DNA from: Maridesulfovibrio sp.
Lineage (GTDB): Bacteria > Desulfobacterota > Desulfovibrionia > Desulfovibrionales > Desulfovibrionaceae
NCBI RefSeq assembly: GCF_963667685.1
Contig: NZ_OY763930.1
Location: 465,001-529,000, forward strand
DNA length: 64,000 nt
Direction of reading: 5' to 3'
This document shows, in pieces, positions 51,918 through 62,332 of the stretch. The notes under the pieces are model-generated. The model ran no database searches, was not told where the DNA came from, and was given only the letters and a program-made list of their open reading frames with translations. The number at the start of each line of letters is the position of its first letter. Positions within the stretch are counted from its first letter, which is position 1. The translations under genes and the position numbers were made by a program.

Positions 51918-52676
51918 CTACATCTGTCCGTTCAGCTTTTCTCCGCCAAGCCATTTGGCATAGCTTCCATCGAAGTCAGTCAGGATCTGGGCCATAAGCG
52001 GCATGAAGGAACAGATATTTCCATCTATACCGAATCCTGCCAGATATGCGGCCTGCCCGGCATATATCAGATCTTTCTGAACCATCACCAGCGCATTCTG
52101 CGGTATACTGATTTTGTTTCTTGAATCAAAACTTTTGCGGCACGCTCCAACGTCCGTGGAAACCCAGTTCCGACCCAAGATAGGACGAACTTCATAAACC
52201 GAACATTTGTCGTCTTTTAAAAACGGACACATTTGAAAATATTTTTTTGCGAATTCTTCGATGCCTGTGGAATCAAGGCCTGAACTGATTTCAATACACT
52301 GCTCTGCCAGTTTGGTAAATTCTTCTGCGCTCCGGGTAGCGGCAAGGTGCAGGGCAATGTGGAATCCTTCCTGCGGAGTAACTGTGATGTGCGAGGAGCA
52401 ACAGTAGGAGCATCCTGCCTTACAGGCAATTTTGAACGAAGGGTCAAGAGATTGTACCTGTCCGAGAATAGCCTTATAATTTGCCTCAAATAACGAAATT
52501 CCCTTTTGGGCAAGCAGTGAGGGAAAAAGTTTCTGGTCCGGTGAAATATTGGCAGAGTCAGCGCATACAGCCATGCTCATATCCCGCAAAAGTTTCTGCA
52601 ACTCTGGATGCAGCTCGAACAAGGGATAAACATTGGCCAGAATGGAATCGATAATTTCGTCAAGACTTTCCTTCAT
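51918..52676 (-). CDS. YkgJ-type cysteine-cluster protein
   Basis: The start is ATG 52676, with AGGAGGAG upstream; a start at 52700 would overlap the transporter gene more. The 252-residue protein has Cys85-x3-Cys89-x2-Cys92-Cys93 (CKAGCSYCC) and a later CPFLKDDKCSVYEVRPILGRNW. This is the CxxCC pattern of YkgJ-like proteins, which bind zinc or an Fe-S cluster. It has no membrane segment. It overlaps the BASS transporter gene by 17 bases, so the two are co-translated, but a joint role is only inferred. Confidence 0.78.
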   Translation of the reverse strand: MKESLDEIIDSILANVYPLFELHPELQKLLRDMSMAVCADSANISPDQKLFPSLLAQKGISLFEANYKAILGQVQSLDPSFKIACKAGCSYCCSSHITVTPQEGFHIALHLAATRSAEEFTKLAEQCIEISSGLDSTGIEEFAKKYFQMCPFLKDDKCSVYEVRPILGRNWVSTDVGACRKSFDSRNKISIPQNALVMVQKDLIYAGQAAYLAGFGIDGNICSFMPLMAQILTDFDGSYAKWLGGEKLNGQM

Positions 52677-53604
52677 GCTCTCCTCCTGAAGAAACAGCAC
52701 GGTTACGGTTGGCTATAAATATCCCCGAAATATTATGCCATAGACTGAATAACGCCCCTGGAAGTGCACTTGCTATACCAAAATATTTTGTAGCCAAAGC
52801 TACCCCCAGTCCGGAATTCTGCATACCGACCTCAATCGCCATGGTCAGACTGTCGCGATGATTGAATCCGGACAGACGCCCTGCCCCGTATCCGGCTCCA
52901 AGTCCTCCAAGATTATGCAAGGCAACAGCGATAAATACAAGCAACGGAAAAGAAGCCAGCATATCGCGATTCAAACCGATAATGCAGGCAACGAGCATTG
53001 AGATAATCAAAATGGATATGGATGGGAAAATATGCAGCAGCTGGTCTAGCCTCTGCTTAAGCAGTCTGCGTAGAACAAGACCATCCACCAGTGGAAAAAC
53101 TACAATCCAGAATACAGATTTTACCATGGGCAAAAAAGGAATCTCGATCTGCTGATTAAGCAGAAGGTAGATGATAAGCGGGGTCAACACTGGAGCGAGG
53201 CAGGTTGAAATCAGGGTCATGGTCACAGAGAGCGCAACATTGGCTCTGGCAAGGTGGGCGATAACATTTGAAGCAGTTCCCCCGGGACAGGCTCCAACAA
53301 CAACCATACCGATCAACGCATCCTGCGGAAGACCTAATAATGCACTTATCCCCACTGCAAGAAGAGGCATAACGGTATATTGCAGCAGTACTCCCATACC
53401 GACAGCTTTATAATTCCTGACAGCCGCCTCAAAATCACTGAACTCCAGAGTCAGGCCCATACCGAACATAATAATGCCGAGACTCACGGCAATATATGCT
53501 TTCATCCATACAAAAAGGACAGGTTGCACAAAAGCGGCAAGACTCAATGCTATTGCCAGTAAAAGAAAATGCCGCTCGATTAACCGGCATACGAAACTTA
53601 TCAT
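52660..53604 (-). CDS. Bile acid:sodium symporter (BASS) family transporter
   Basis: The start is ATG 53604, with AGGAG 5 bases upstream; the GTG at 53610 overlaps that RBS. The 314-residue inner-membrane protein has about nine to ten hydrophobic segments and the BASS motifs MFGMGLTLEFSDF, GACPGGTASNVIAHLA and EVGMQNSGLGVALA. Bacterial BASS proteins carry organic anions with sodium; the substrate is unknown. It is the first gene of a two-gene operon with the cysteine-cluster protein. Divergent from the DUF2156 gene. Confidence 0.9.
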   Translation of the reverse strand: MISFVCRLIERHFLLLAIALSLAAFVQPVLFVWMKAYIAVSLGIIMFGMGLTLEFSDFEAAVRNYKAVGMGVLLQYTVMPLLAVGISALLGLPQDALIGMVVVGACPGGTASNVIAHLARANVALSVTMTLISTCLAPVLTPLIIYLLLNQQIEIPFLPMVKSVFWIVVFPLVDGLVLRRLLKQRLDQLLHIFPSISILIISMLVACIIGLNRDMLASFPLLVFIAVALHNLGGLGAGYGAGRLSGFNHRDSLTMAIEVGMQNSGLGVALATKYFGIASALPGALFSLWHNISGIFIANRNRAVSSGGEHEGKS

Positions 53605-53686
53605 TTTCACTCCTGCATACGCTATTTCCTGAACATCAGTGGCTTATAGCATTCTTCCTTACCGAGCAAGCTGCCGCTAATCGCTC

Positions 53687-53716
53687 TTGAATATACATCT
53701 GTTTTTTGCATATAAT
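53687..53716 (+). promoter_or_regulatory. Sigma-70-type promoter of the DUF2156 gene
   Basis: TTGAAT (53687-53692) and a perfect TATAAT (53711-53716), spacer of 18, place the RNA start near 53723. This makes a start codon at TTG 53706 impossible and supports ATG 53748. Confidence 0.65.
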
Positions 53717-53747
53717 AAGGCATAAACCTCAATCATTATCTGAAACT

Positions 53748-54767
53748 ATGAATTTAAACGTAACTACACAACTCCATTTCTTGAACAGTGGGGACCATGA
53801 ATGTATCCCCACTCTGCTGCCCTACCTCAAACAATTAGGCAACAGGTGCATGTCATACTCGACCATGCAGCCGGGATTGAATCACGCTATTCTGGATAAC
53901 TTCGGCTATATATCTTGGCTGGATATCTCGCCCCTGAATATTGGTAAGCATGCGGTAGTTCTTTCCGAACCTGTCGCTGCACCTCATAATCAGCTTGAAC
54001 TTATCACAAAACTTGAAGAACACTGCGGAAAACTGACACTCGTTCAAATCGGTCCGCAACTGGCTGAAACTCTCTTTCAAGAAGGATATGCCGTATATCA
54101 GATAGGAGTGGAAACCGAACTGGATATCCTAAACTACAGCCTTGAAGGGAAAAATAAAGCCGACCTTAGGCGCTGGCGCAACAAAGCCTTTAAGTCCGGG
54201 GTGACCGTAGAAGAAAAATTGCTGTCGAGTACCGATTGGGACGAAGTAGAAAATATCAGCCACGACTGGTTACAGGGACGAGGCGGCAAAGAATTATCAT
54301 TCCTGACACGGCCATTGCCTAAAAATGATGAAGAGGGTGTCCGTTTTTTTTGGGCGAGGCAAAATGGAAGGCTGATCGGCTTTTCCGGATTTGATCCAAT
54401 ACATTCAAACGGAAAAATAATTGGTTACTACCACAATTTTGACCGCATCAGTTCAAATGCAGTAAACGGCACGTCTCCATTCATCCTGCTCGAAGCAATG
54501 GAAAAATTCCGTGCCGAAGGGATTAAAATTTTGAATCTAGGACTTTCGCCTCTTTCAGGAATGGAAAAAGGCTACAACCTTTCAGGCCCATTACTAAAAC
54601 TAGCACATTCCTTCTACAGATACGGCGAGAAAGTATACCCCTTCAAAGGAAACTCAAGGCACAAGGCAAAATTCTGCGGAAAAAAGGAACGCGTTTACGT
54701 CGCAAGCAACGCAGGCTGGTTCAAAACTATGGTATCCGCAGCGATAGCCTGCGGACTTGAAGTATAA
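53748..54767 (+). CDS. DUF2156 / phosphatidylglycerol lysyltransferase-like protein
   Basis: The start is ATG 53748, because the earlier in-frame TTG lies within the promoter. The 339-residue soluble protein has the tandem GNAT-like fold of DUF2156 (LPG_synthase C-terminal domain): NKADLRRWRNKAFKSGV, FFWARQNGRLIGFSGFDPI, and LGLSPLSGMEKGYNLSG...LLKLAHSFYRYGEKVYPFKG. Such domains transfer aminoacyl groups from tRNA to lipids, or act as other acyltransferases. The membrane flippase part of MprF is absent, so the acceptor is uncertain. No RBS is obvious. It is monocistronic, converging with the Hpt gene. Confidence 0.8.
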   Translation: MNLNVTTQLHFLNSGDHECIPTLLPYLKQLGNRCMSYSTMQPGLNHAILDNFGYISWLDISPLNIGKHAVVLSEPVAAPHNQLELITKLEEHCGKLTLVQIGPQLAETLFQEGYAVYQIGVETELDILNYSLEGKNKADLRRWRNKAFKSGVTVEEKLLSSTDWDEVENISHDWLQGRGGKELSFLTRPLPKNDEEGVRFFWARQNGRLIGFSGFDPIHSNGKIIGYYHNFDRISSNAVNGTSPFILLEAMEKFRAEGIKILNLGLSPLSGMEKGYNLSGPLLKLAHSFYRYGEKVYPFKGNSRHKAKFCGKKERVYVASNAGWFKTMVSAAIACGLEV

Positions 54768-54794
54768 ATGAGTAAAGGTGAACACTATATTTAC

Positions 54795-55112
54795 CTAACT
54801 TACTTGAATTTTTAATTCCTCAAGGTAGAATCTATATTTTTTGACCAAAGGATACAAAGCATCCTTCATACCAAGCTTGGAAACATCCTGAATCGCCATA
54901 CCAAGACGACAAAGCGGATCAAGACAGAAATTGGCGGCAGCACCTTTAAGACTATGTCCCAGACGCGCAACATCCTTCAGGTCACCGTCATCTAGGCTGT
55001 TTTCCATTCGCTCCAGCTCTTCGAACTGGTGCAAAACAAAATGCGGGATTAATTCTTTAAGATCGTCATTAATGACAAATAAATCCTTTCCTGAATATTC
55101 TTCAGACACCAT
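54795..55112 (-). CDS. Hpt (histidine phosphotransfer) protein
   Basis: A 105-residue single Hpt domain, with the phosphoacceptor His53 in LGHSLKGAAANF. Its ATG lies 2 bases after the hybrid kinase stop, so it is the kinase's dedicated phosphotransfer partner. The final response regulator is not encoded nearby and must be elsewhere. Confidence 0.93.
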   Translation of the reverse strand: MVSEEYSGKDLFVINDDLKELIPHFVLHQFEELERMENSLDDGDLKDVARLGHSLKGAAANFCLDPLCRLGMAIQDVSKLGMKDALYPLVKKYRFYLEELKIQVS

Positions 55113-55114
55113 TG

Positions 55115-57490
55115 TTACTCCAGAATATTAATTTCTTCAGGGAGACCTGAATTTGCGGCAACTGCCGTGATTGTTGATCTTATGGTATCCCATTTGACAG
55201 GCTTGAAAATAAACCCGTCACACCCGGCCCGGGCCGACTCCTGCCTGTTTGAGCTATAGGCCCGCGCAGCAAGGGCAACAATTATCGATTTTGACTGGTT
55301 ATGCCCGTTTTCTAGTTCACGCATTTTCCGAACGGCCGAAAGCCCATCAAGAATAGGCAATTCTAGATCCATGAAAACAAGATCATAACTATTGTCTGTA
55401 AAAAGCTGTAGTGCCTGCAGACCGTCAGCAGCTATGCTTATATCAGCCCCGGTATCGAGAATGAACAGTTCAAGAATTTTACGGTGATCTTCATTGTCTT
55501 CAACCAGAAGTATATTCAGCCCTTTCCCGGAATGATATTTTTCCTTTCCCGAACCTTCCAGCGACGTAAGACAGCGAATCAGGTCGGCATCGAAAACCGG
55601 CTTAATCAGAGTGTAATCAGCACCGGCCATACGTGCAGCCTGCCGGTCTTCATCTGTGCACCCGGCAGAAAACATCATAGCCACCCTGCCGGGAAGCCAT
55701 TTTTTTTGCTGTGCTTTTAAAAGGAAGTCAACCCCGCGCATGCCGGGCATATCGCTATCCACCAAAAGCAAATCATATTTCTTGCCATGATCTTGTGATA
55801 CTTCAAGATACTTAAGACCTTCCTCACCGTCAGCAGCCATCACCGCATCTATTCCAAAAGCACTCATCCTCCGGGCAAGCACCTCACGCACGGTGCGGTT
55901 GTCATCGACCATGAGAACACTGGTTCCGGAAAAATCAACGACACTGCGCACCGGTTCATAAACCGATTTCTTGAACGGAATAGAGAAATAAAAAACACTT
56001 CCTTTGCCGCTTTCACTATCAAAACGGATATGGCCATCCATCAGCCCTGCCAGCCTAGAAGCCGCTGCGAGCCCAAGGCCAACTCCGCCGAATTCCCGCG
56101 GGGTTGATCCGTCATCCTGCACAAAGCTTTCAAAAATATTTTGCCTGTGCATCTCAGGAATGCCTATGCCGGTATCCCGGACAGTGTAAAGCAACCGTTC
56201 ATAATCATCACCGGACTCTTCAAGACTCAAACGAACATCGACCTCACCGCTGGAAGTAAATTTTACGGCATTGGAGACTATATTAAGCAAAATCTGGCGA
56301 ACACGAGCAGGATCGCCGACAACCTGCGATGGGACATTAGAATCTACATCACAAATAACTTCAACATCACGCGCATTGGCAGAATGGGCCACACTTTTGC
56401 AAATACTCTGGACATCACATGCAGGATCAAAAGGAACCGGAACAAGCTCAATATGTCCAGACTCAATCTGCACAAAGTCAACTATATCGTCGATTATTTT
56501 GAGTAACAGTTCTCCGGAACCCCGGAAAATTTCCACATAGCCCATCTGTTCCGGATCAAGATCAGTGTCCAGCAGCAAATCCCCCATTCCTAGAATTGCG
56601 TTCATGGGAGTCCTTATTTCATGGCTGATCATTGCCAGAAACTGACTCTTGAATCTGCTTGCTGTTTCTGCCTTGTCTTTTGATTTCTCCAATTCGCGAA
56701 CAGCAAAAGCCAGCTCATCCAAAGCAGCATGTAAATCTCTTTCGGCCTTGCGCCTGACGCCAATTTCTTCCGTAAGCTGACGGTTCACTTCCTTTAGATC
56801 TTCAGTCCGGCCTTCAACTTTCAAATCAAGGTCTGTCTGTATACTTCTCAATTTTTCAGAAAATTGCTGCATGGACTCAGCAAGAAGCCCTATTTCGTCA
56901 TCTCTGCTTATTCCTTCGAAGACAACAGGTTCACCGTCTTGAGCCTGCTTTACCTGTTCCGAAAGCCGTGCAAGCGGAGAAAAGAGAGATTTGCAGACAA
57001 ACAAACGTATGCAGACTCCGCTTAGCAGAACCACCCCAAGCAGCCACGGAAGGATATGGGTCAAATAATACCATGAATTGCCCGCCAAAGATTCATCAAG
57101 AATTCCAATTCGGACAAATCCCAGATATTCGCCATCCTTTAAGATACGCCGTTCAATCTGGAAAACCCGGCCCCCATCTTTACTATCAGGCTTTTCAAAT
57201 TCGCTGAGCACGACTCCGGACTGATTAAAAACAACACAAGAAACTATACCTTTAGTATTACAGACATTTTCAACAAGCTCATCAAGTCTGTAGTTCTGGA
57301 AATTCAAAATAGCTTCACTGCTCGAAAAAGCGACGAGAGCGGCAACGCTATCTCCTTTTGACTCGATCAAGCCATGTACATCAGCCCTGTACATCTCGCT
57401 GAAAAAATATCCCATAGGCAACACTACAGCCGCCAGTATGCTTACCAGCCCAACAGTTAGTATATGCCTGACCCGGAAAAAAATCCCCAT
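55115..57490 (-). CDS. Hybrid sensor histidine kinase with two receiver domains
   Basis: A 791-residue inner-membrane protein. Membrane helices are at ~9-29 and ~146-166, enclosing a periplasmic sensor of about 115 residues; HAMP follows (~165-220), then a coiled coil, HisKA with His290 ([12 protein letters not shown]), HATPase_c (N-box [10 protein letters not shown] ~403-412; GVGLGLAAA ~469) and two receivers with Asp578 and Asp708 (DLELPILDG). Both receivers keep the conserved Lys (630, 763). Signal passes from His290 to the receivers and then to the Hpt protein. The binding-protein gene 16 bases upstream may supply the ligand receptor. The RBS is weak. Confidence 0.93.
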   Translation of the reverse strand: MGIFFRVRHILTVGLVSILAAVVLPMGYFFSEMYRADVHGLIESKGDSVAALVAFSSSEAILNFQNYRLDELVENVCNTKGIVSCVVFNQSGVVLSEFEKPDSKDGGRVFQIERRILKDGEYLGFVRIGILDESLAGNSWYYLTHILPWLLGVVLLSGVCIRLFVCKSLFSPLARLSEQVKQAQDGEPVVFEGISRDDEIGLLAESMQQFSEKLRSIQTDLDLKVEGRTEDLKEVNRQLTEEIGVRRKAERDLHAALDELAFAVRELEKSKDKAETASRFKSQFLAMISHEIRTPMNAILGMGDLLLDTDLDPEQMGYVEIFRGSGELLLKIIDDIVDFVQIESGHIELVPVPFDPACDVQSICKSVAHSANARDVEVICDVDSNVPSQVVGDPARVRQILLNIVSNAVKFTSSGEVDVRLSLEESGDDYERLLYTVRDTGIGIPEMHRQNIFESFVQDDGSTPREFGGVGLGLAAASRLAGLMDGHIRFDSESGKGSVFYFSIPFKKSVYEPVRSVVDFSGTSVLMVDDNRTVREVLARRMSAFGIDAVMAADGEEGLKYLEVSQDHGKKYDLLLVDSDMPGMRGVDFLLKAQQKKWLPGRVAMMFSAGCTDEDRQAARMAGADYTLIKPVFDADLIRCLTSLEGSGKEKYHSGKGLNILLVEDNEDHRKILELFILDTGADISIAADGLQALQLFTDNSYDLVFMDLELPILDGLSAVRKMRELENGHNQSKSIIVALAARAYSSNRQESARAGCDGFIFKPVKWDTIRSTITAVAANSGLPEEINILE

Positions 57491-57506
57491 TAAAAAATAT
57501 TCCTAT

Positions 57507-58514
57507 TTATTTCACTGAAGCATCAGGCTTTACCTCGCCAGAGATAAGCTTTGCCTTCAGTTCACCGAGTTTCTTCAAAACACCTGGCTTAAGCAGATGC
57601 CGGGTATATGTCATATCACTGAGTCCAACACCATCGTTGGCCAAATGATACGTCTTGCAACCCGGAGCAGAAGTTCCGTTTACGATAGCAAGCACTTCTT
57701 TATAAACAGCTATGTCCATTCTTTTTATCATGCTGGTCAAAACAGAACCTTTGGCCATGTAGTCCTGATCCGAATCGACCCCCACAACCAGATTTCCTGT
57801 TCTATGAGCGGCCTGAATAGCTCCGTTACCCGACAGGCCGGCAACAGAATAAATAATATCCACGCCGTCAGCATACATATTCATAGCCATAGTATAAGCT
57901 TGCTTGGGGTCCTCAAAACCTTTCAACGACACCCCGGGACGAATATATCTTACTAAAATTTCAACATCCTGCCCGGAATACTCCACCCCTTTTCGAAACC
58001 CGGTCAAAAACTCTTTGACCACCGGCATTTCATTGGCACCCAGAAAACCTATTTTTCCGGTTTTAGTCTGCCATGCGCAAAGAGCCCCAACCAGACATGA
58101 CCCCATACCATGGGCATAGTCAATGGAAATAATATTGGGGTAACCTTCGATCTTCGCATCATTAATAATAAAAGTCGTATCAGCATGATCAAGCGCAAAA
58201 ACCCCGAGTCTATTCCCGTACGGAACACCGTTAACAAGTATGACACGGACACCTTCAGCAAGCAGAGATTCAATCGCACCTACAGTTTCTTCCATAGAGA
58301 ATCCCCCCCTGCGGGGTAACACCCTGACATGCTGTTCTTTCTGCAGTTTGCGTAAACCCGTGGCAACCATTTCGTTAAACGAATTATCGTTTATTGTGTC
58401 TCCTGAATAGATAAAGCCGACTTTTACATCCTTTGCGTGGCAAATGGCTGATCCATAGATTAAACACAAAACCACAAAACAAGTAATTATGCTGATCAGC
58501 CTTATTTTAAACAT
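57507..58514 (-). CDS. BMP-family (PnrA-like) periplasmic binding protein
   Basis: The start is ATG 58514, with AGAGG 8 bases upstream; the GTG at 58523 overlaps the RBS. The 335-residue exported protein has a signal peptide (hydrophobic residues ~5-24, ending CHA) and the BMP/PnrA fold: VGFIYSGDTINDNSFNEM, GFLGANEMPVVKEFLTGFRKGVEYSG and VVGVDSDQDYMAKGSVLTSMIKRMD. The family binds nucleosides (PnrA) or related ligands for ABC import. No permease or ATPase genes are near; instead a histidine kinase follows 16 bases later, so it is probably a signalling receptor. It is 18 bases downstream of hydF. Confidence 0.88.
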   Translation of the reverse strand: MFKIRLISIITCFVVLCLIYGSAICHAKDVKVGFIYSGDTINDNSFNEMVATGLRKLQKEQHVRVLPRRGGFSMEETVGAIESLLAEGVRVILVNGVPYGNRLGVFALDHADTTFIINDAKIEGYPNIISIDYAHGMGSCLVGALCAWQTKTGKIGFLGANEMPVVKEFLTGFRKGVEYSGQDVEILVRYIRPGVSLKGFEDPKQAYTMAMNMYADGVDIIYSVAGLSGNGAIQAAHRTGNLVVGVDSDQDYMAKGSVLTSMIKRMDIAVYKEVLAIVNGTSAPGCKTYHLANDGVGLSDMTYTRHLLKPGVLKKLGELKAKLISGEVKPDASVK

Positions 58515-58532
58515 TCGATTCACCTCTGAAGG

Positions 58533-60044
58533 CTATTCGTCGTTATTATCATCCGTATCCAGTAAACCGCCCAAATCTGCACCTAAAACCCGGCCGGGCC
58601 ATTTATAAAAACAATACCCGTGCTCTTCCACAAACTTGCGTATCTTCTGCTGACCGCCCCGGGCAAAAGGTAGAGACGTGAAACCAATATGCTTTTTAGT
58701 CACTTCAATATCACCGAAGAGATACATCAGGTTGAACGGAACTGCTTTTTCTGGATGAATCTCTGCCGGGACAACCAGATGCATTGCCTGCGAGTTACTG
58801 CCCCGGTAGACATTTATCTTTCCGGTCAGTTCCCTGCGCTCTTCGTCAATATCCTTAAAAAATGGTTCAATCAGGCGCTGAAGGGTTCCGTCAACCTTGG
58901 CTACGGCAAGACCGTAGTTGGTGATGGGAACCTGCTGCCGGTCGCAATCCCTGATCCGGCGGAGCATATCAGCTCTTTCCTGCATACAGGCTCCGCAGTG
59001 CACGACCAGCTTGTATTCAGAAAGATCAAGAGGCAGACCGCACCCGGTCTTGGATTCAAAAATAATTTTCCGATCAGTATAGCCGGCTATACGTGCGGGG
59101 ATCATTTCATTCCCCAGATCTTCAGCTTTGGGGTGGTGAGGGCACGCTTCAACAATTAAGACCTTGTCCCCGTCCTGCAATGAGTCAATGGCATTCGCGC
59201 CTTGAACGAGCTGTTCCAGATTTCCTTTATGCCGAGCAAAAAGAATAGGGAAAGTTGTAAGAGAAACATCGCGGGGGATGAGGTCCATAACTTTTTTTAT
59301 CGGCTCAGAATCAGCAATAACAAGGGCAGGACGCCGCTTATGTCCTGAAATAGTCTGGTAAAGCTCGCCTTCCTTGACGATAACTGCGATTCCACCAGCA
59401 TCCAGAATTTCACGGATTACCTGCGACTTCGGAAGCCCCAGACGCCCCTTTGGAGAAACGGGATCCTCGGAAACAACGCAAACCACAAAGTCACCGCGCC
59501 CCATCAGATCTCGGGCCAGAACCGGGTCGAGCATATTCTCTTCCGGTGCAAGAGCCATAATTGATTTCTTAAGCCGCTCAATGCCCCGGCCGTCCTCTGT
59601 TGAAGTTGCCACAAAGCGAATTCCACGCGAGCCGCAAAACTCCATATCCGCTAGGCTGGGACGTCTGATGTCAGCTTTATTAAAAACCATCACGCACGGG
59701 ATGCCCCGATCCAGAAGCAGAGAAGTGAGTTCCCGCTCTTCGTCAAGAATGCCGGACTCATCTGTAACAACAACAGCTACATCAACACTGAATAAACCTT
59801 CTCTTATGGCTCTGGCCCTGTCATCACCCGGAACATGAGCATCCGTGTCATAAATTGTCACCGGCCCCAAAGGATGAATTTCCGCCCTTGTCAGGGGATA
59901 CATTTCATCTTCGCTTGCAACGGGACTGACTTCATCAAGCCGCTCAATACCGGAAAGAGCACGGATAATTGAAGATTTACCAACATTACTCCTTCCGGCT
60001 ATGGCTATGGCGAGTTTGGATCCGTTTCCAATTTCATTACTCAT
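58533..60044 (-). CDS. hydF: [FeFe]-hydrogenase H-cluster maturation GTPase with C-terminal extension
   Basis: A 503-residue GTPase/scaffold that loads the H-cluster precursor onto hydrogenase. P-loop GRSNVGKSS (17-25) and NKAD (122-125) define the GTPase. The Fe-S site Cys301-x-His303 (ACPHHP) ... His349-Cys350-x2-Cys353 (VVHCGAC) is complete with family spacing. The canonical protein ends near residue 396; about 107 extra residues follow (KINVYRGSNSQAMHLVVP...YCFYKWPGR) with no function I recognise. GGAGG precedes the ATG. hydE and hydG are not in the window. The next gene starts 18 bases downstream. Confidence 0.92.
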   Translation of the reverse strand: MSNEIGNGSKLAIAIAGRSNVGKSSIIRALSGIERLDEVSPVASEDEMYPLTRAEIHPLGPVTIYDTDAHVPGDDRARAIREGLFSVDVAVVVTDESGILDEERELTSLLLDRGIPCVMVFNKADIRRPSLADMEFCGSRGIRFVATSTEDGRGIERLKKSIMALAPEENMLDPVLARDLMGRGDFVVCVVSEDPVSPKGRLGLPKSQVIREILDAGGIAVIVKEGELYQTISGHKRRPALVIADSEPIKKVMDLIPRDVSLTTFPILFARHKGNLEQLVQGANAIDSLQDGDKVLIVEACPHHPKAEDLGNEMIPARIAGYTDRKIIFESKTGCGLPLDLSEYKLVVHCGACMQERADMLRRIRDCDRQQVPITNYGLAVAKVDGTLQRLIEPFFKDIDEERRELTGKINVYRGSNSQAMHLVVPAEIHPEKAVPFNLMYLFGDIEVTKKHIGFTSLPFARGGQQKIRKFVEEHGYCFYKWPGRVLGADLGGLLDTDDNNDE

Positions 60045-60183
60045 CCTGCAACCTCCGGTTCATACCTGGATATATTCAAAACAGCTTCAACTAGATCAGG
60101 TATTATCAACAATCCAATAATTAGCACTTTCTGCAAAATCTTTCATCCCTATAGCTATACCTGAAATTTACAGGCCGTAATCA

Positions 60184-60222
60184 CTAAAAATAAAATGCGG
60201 GACCCCCGGAAGGACCCCGCAT
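60184..60222 (-). terminator. Intrinsic terminator of glnS
   Basis: On the minus strand AATGCGGG pairs with CCCGCATT around a 14-base loop that contains a CC/GG block, and is followed by TTATTTTTA. Confidence 0.8.
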
Positions 60223-60254
60223 TAGAAATTATCAACACCCGCTAAGGTACAGTA

Positions 60255-61949
60255 TTATTTTTTCTGGTTATTGGCAATTTTCTTCCATGTGTCCCGCAAG
60301 GTGGCCGTACGGTTGAAAACAGGCTTCTCTGGAGTTGAGTCCGGGTCGACGCAGAAATAACCTATTCTTTCGAACTGGCAGCGGAATCCGGGTTCCACAT
60401 TGGCAAGAGAACGCTCCACATAACATTTAGGGCGGACTTCAAGTGAATCAGGGCTGATATGATCCTTAAAGTCGGAGCCGTCTTTGTTGTCCATGGGGTT
60501 CTCTTTGGTGAAGAGATGGTTGTAAAGACGGACCTCTGCTTCAACTGCATGATCAACGGACACCCAGTGAATTGTTCCTTTAACTTTGCGTCCATCCTTG
60601 GACCAGCCGCCGCGGGTGTCAGGATCGTAAGTACAGTGAAGTTCCACAACCTTACCGTTCTCATCTTTGACCACATCGGTGCAGGTCACATAATATGCCG
60701 CACGCAAACGGACTTCGCGTCCTACAGAAAGCCTGAAAAACTTCTTGGGAGCATCTTCCATGAAGTCGTCACGCTCAATGTAAAGAGTCTTGGAGAAAGG
60801 AACCATACGGCTTCCGGCGGACTCATCTTCAGGATTATTCTGGCATTCAAATTCCTCAACCTGACCTTCGGGGTAGTTATCAATGACCAGTTTGATGGGG
60901 TCAATGACACCCATTACCCTGTGGGAATGTGCGTTGAGATCTTCACGAACAGAAAATTCAAGCAGTGCGAAATCGACCATGTTAGCCGCCTTGGCAACAC
61001 CGATGCGTTCGCAGAAATTACGGATTGAGGCCGGAGAGTATCCACGTCTGCGCATACCCGAAATTGTAGGCATGCGGGGATCATCCCAACCAGAAACATG
61101 TCCCTCTTCCACCAGCTGAATAAGGCGGCGCTTACTCATTACAGTATAGCTCAGGTTGAGTCTTGCGAACTCAATCTGCTGAGGGCGGTAAACTCCCAGG
61201 TTTTCAAGAGTCCAATCATAAAGGGCGCGGTTGTTCTCGAACTCGAGAGTACAGATGGAATGGGTTATTTTTTCCAATGAATCGGAAATACAGTGGGTGA
61301 AATCATACATAGGATAGATACACCACTTGTCACCGGTACGGTGGTGATGAGCTTTTCTTATCCTGTAGATAGTCGGGTCACGCAGGATAACATTGGGCGC
61401 GGCCATGTCAATTTTGGCACGCAAAACATGCTCTCCATCATCAAATTCACCGTTTTTCATGCGCTCAAAGAGATCAAGGTTCTCTTCCACGGACCGATCA
61501 CGGTAAGGGCTGTTTTTACCTGGTTCCTTAAGTGAACCGCGATATTCACGAATCTCTTCAGCACTGAGGCTGTCTACATAGGCCTTGCCTTCTTTGATGA
61601 GCTGCACGGCAAACGCATAGAGCTGATCAAAATAATCAGAAGAGTAATGCAGCCTGTCTTCCCAGTCGAAACCCAGCCAGCGGACGTCTTTCTCAATGGA
61701 TTCAACATACTCGGTATCTTCTTTGACCGGATTGGTATCGTCAAAACGCAGGTTGCAGGTTCCTTTATAATCCTTGGCAAGCCCGAAGTTAAGGCAAATG
61801 GATTTTGCATGGCCTATATGCAGATACCCATTAGGTTCAGGAGGGAAGCGGGTTGCCACCCTTCCTTCGTACTTACCTGTTTCATTATCCTTATCAATAA
61901 TCGCGGTAATAAAATTCTTACCTACATTGGACTCGGTATTCTCTGACAT
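60255..61949 (-). CDS. glnS: Glutaminyl-tRNA synthetase
   Basis: A 564-residue class Ic synthetase. HIGH motif at 44-47 ([14 protein letters not shown]), the KMSKS-equivalent VMSKR at 270-274, and the C-terminal beta-barrel anticodon domain ([18 protein letters not shown]...[23 protein letters not shown]) are all present. AAGGAT lies 9 bases ahead of the ATG. Its presence means tRNA-Gln is charged directly in this organism. It is monocistronic. Confidence 0.97.
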   Translation of the reverse strand: MSENTESNVGKNFITAIIDKDNETGKYEGRVATRFPPEPNGYLHIGHAKSICLNFGLAKDYKGTCNLRFDDTNPVKEDTEYVESIEKDVRWLGFDWEDRLHYSSDYFDQLYAFAVQLIKEGKAYVDSLSAEEIREYRGSLKEPGKNSPYRDRSVEENLDLFERMKNGEFDDGEHVLRAKIDMAAPNVILRDPTIYRIRKAHHHRTGDKWCIYPMYDFTHCISDSLEKITHSICTLEFENNRALYDWTLENLGVYRPQQIEFARLNLSYTVMSKRRLIQLVEEGHVSGWDDPRMPTISGMRRRGYSPASIRNFCERIGVAKAANMVDFALLEFSVREDLNAHSHRVMGVIDPIKLVIDNYPEGQVEEFECQNNPEDESAGSRMVPFSKTLYIERDDFMEDAPKKFFRLSVGREVRLRAAYYVTCTDVVKDENGKVVELHCTYDPDTRGGWSKDGRKVKGTIHWVSVDHAVEAEVRLYNHLFTKENPMDNKDGSDFKDHISPDSLEVRPKCYVERSLANVEPGFRCQFERIGYFCVDPDSTPEKPVFNRTATLRDTWKKIANNQKK

Positions 61950-62332
61950 GTATATGTATCCTTCGAACTATTTCTTTGCCGCAACCTGCTAAAACATTCG
62001 CGGCTTTGTTTGATAAGCAGCAATCACTTTGAAGCTAATTCAAATACGAAAATTTATCACAACGGTCAAACATCATAAACTCAAGAGGTATGCTCCTGCA
62101 ATCAGAATACACAGATAAATATCAAAGGTCTAAATGAAAAGATTGAGTCAAAATATCGGAACCACTCGTTAAATAAATTGTTCATGATCTAATTTTCTGC
62201 TAGACTTCCAACAGTGCAAATCAAAACGGATTAATTCAGGTAGATCCGGAATCCAGATAATGAATATTCGCTGGAGAATAAGGTCTGCCGGACGAACAAT
62301 ATATATGCCCACTTTTTTAAGGAGTCTTAATA
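61950..62332. other. Intergenic region between glnS and cheX
   Basis: About 380 AT-rich bases without a gene I can support. A weak promoter-like pair TTGTTC (62178-62183)-17-TAGACT (62201-62206) would give cheX a 120-base leader. No riboswitch or strong repeat was seen. Confidence 0.4.
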
